DNA from: Deltaproteobacteria bacterium
GTDB lineage: Bacteria > Myxococcota_A > UBA9160 > UBA4427
Direction: 5' to 3'
Assembly (NCBI GenBank): GCA_002719955.1
Contig: PBFW01000037.1
Location: 1 to 64,000 of the forward strand
Length of the DNA stretch: 64,000 bases
In this document: positions 63,526-64,000 of the stretch, piece by piece
Layout of the letters: each line of letters opens with the position of its first letter
How positions within the stretch are numbered: the stretch's first letter is position 1
Program-made: the position numbers and the translations under genes
Notes under the pieces: generated by a model
Databases searched by the model: none
What the model was told of the DNA's origin: nothing
The model's input: the letters and a program-made list of their open reading frames with translations, nothing else

Positions 63526-64000
63526 GTGGTGAGACTCTCTCTGACGAGCAAATTCGTTCTGGGTTCACTGATCGTTGCGGGATCGACGACGCTGATCCCG
63601 CTCCTCGTTCGCAGCTTCGGAATCGACTTCTGGGGCGGCGGGGTTCGCTTCTCCGTGGCGCTCGGCGTCGGCGGTGTGATCGGGTTCTTTCTCTCACGCA
63701 TTTTCGGCGCGAAATTCGATGCGCTTCGCAGCGCGACCGAAAGGATCAGGGAGGGGGATCTGCGGGTGGAGATCCAGTCCGCTCCCGACTCGCGTTTGGC
63801 CGACGAGGTCGATGATCTGGCGCAGAGTCTGGCTGGCATGTTGCTCCGGCTGCGTGAGCTGGTCTCACGTGTTCAGGACACGGCAAGCTCTGTCTCCGGA
63901 TCTTCGACGGGTCTCGAGTCTTCGCTCGCTCGTCTTCGCAGCAGCAGCGAGGATATCTCGAGCACCGTCGCCGAGGTCGCCAGCGGTGTCGACCAAGAGC
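63526..64000 (+). CDS. Methyl-accepting chemotaxis protein or related HAMP sensor, N-terminal part
   Basis: Open from GTG 63526 (GTG GTG) off the window end, so only about 158 residues. Two helices at once (FVLGSLIVAGSTTLIPLLV and VALGVGGVIGFFLSRIF) with a short loop and no large periplasmic domain, then a HAMP-like region (ATERIREGDLRVEIQS, DEVDDLAQSLAGML) and a heptad coiled coil (RVQDTASSVSGSSTG ... SSSEDISSTVAEVASG) typical of MCP cytoplasmic arms. A histidine kinase is less likely given the long Ser/Ala coiled coil. Confidence 0.7.
   Translation, partial: MVRLSLTSKFVLGSLIVAGSTTLIPLLVRSFGIDFWGGGVRFSVALGVGGVIGFFLSRIFGAKFDALRSATERIREGDLRVEIQSAPDSRLADEVDDLAQSLAGMLLRLRELVSRVQDTASSVSGSSTGLESSLARLRSSSEDISSTVAEVASGVDQE

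Noticed and set aside
1..64000. CRISPR array, prophage, integron or defence island
   Set aside because: No regularly spaced repeats, no cas, integrase, phage structural or restriction genes were seen on either strand.

Overview
GC-rich (roughly 63%) chromosomal DNA from a Gram-negative bacterium. LPS genes (kdsA, gmhA, an ELM1-type glycosyltransferase, a GT2), lipoproteins with lipoboxes, a beta-barrel outer-membrane protein, DapL-type lysine synthesis and the order hrcA-grpE-dnaK-dnaJ-(LpoA-like)-lon-thiL all point to the former Deltaproteobacteria (Myxococcota, Binatota or a relative). That placement is inference; the window has no rRNA. Almost everything is ordinary chromosome. I see no prophage, plasmid backbone, CRISPR array or defence island.

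Layout. 1-9 kb: 5' end of an M1 aminopeptidase, an NSS sodium symporter, a HIT protein, an SDR, a Tam41-like CDP-diacylglycerol synthase next to a wrecked lipid kinase, a secreted lipocalin-like protein and a metallophosphoesterase. 8-18 kb: nucleotidyltransferase, kdsA, a GT/methyltransferase/ELM1 fusion overlapping an acyl-CoA dehydrogenase, dapL, a glutaredoxin-like protein and an ArgZ-like arginine dihydrolase. 18-28 kb: F420-type (DDN) protein, tRNA-His, an MFS exporter, VTT protein plus mercuric-reductase-like flavoenzyme, DUF547 protein, cytochrome c lipoprotein facing a PuuD membrane domain across a shared terminator. 28-38 kb: metG, PPOX protein, a 250-bp IS5-type remnant, an ATP-grasp/metallopeptidase pair, a dead luciferase-like monooxygenase, DUF7064-like protein, PHA-associated small protein, GT2 and gmhA with a decayed tandem copy between them. 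38-47 kb: amt, a broken YceI locus, a frameshifted outer-membrane protein, an epimerase, tRNA-Phe, a cyclophilin lipoprotein, gamma-glutamyltranspeptidase and an AT-richer non-coding island. 47-64 kb: M16 protease, hemW, the heat-shock block hrcA-grpE-dnaK-dnaJ, an LpoA-like lipoprotein, lon, thiL and the start of a chemoreceptor.

Functional themes are envelope building (Kdo, heptose, glycosyl transfer, PBP activation), protein quality control (DnaK system, Lon, M16, cyclophilin) and amino-acid/nitrogen metabolism (DapL, Amt, ArgZ-like, GGT). The most distinctive feature is the number of broken genes: lipid kinase, GNAT, LLM oxidoreductase, YceI, OMP C-terminus, GT2/gmhA copy, IS remnant. Several carry deletions, stop codons or lost catalytic motifs, so they are real decay; a few single-base frameshifts could be assembly errors. 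No completely new multi-gene system is evident. The best candidates for new biology are the translationally coupled ATP-grasp/metallopeptidase pair, the Tam41-like enzyme, the three-domain ELM1 fusion and the structured AT-rich island at 46.6-47.0 kb.
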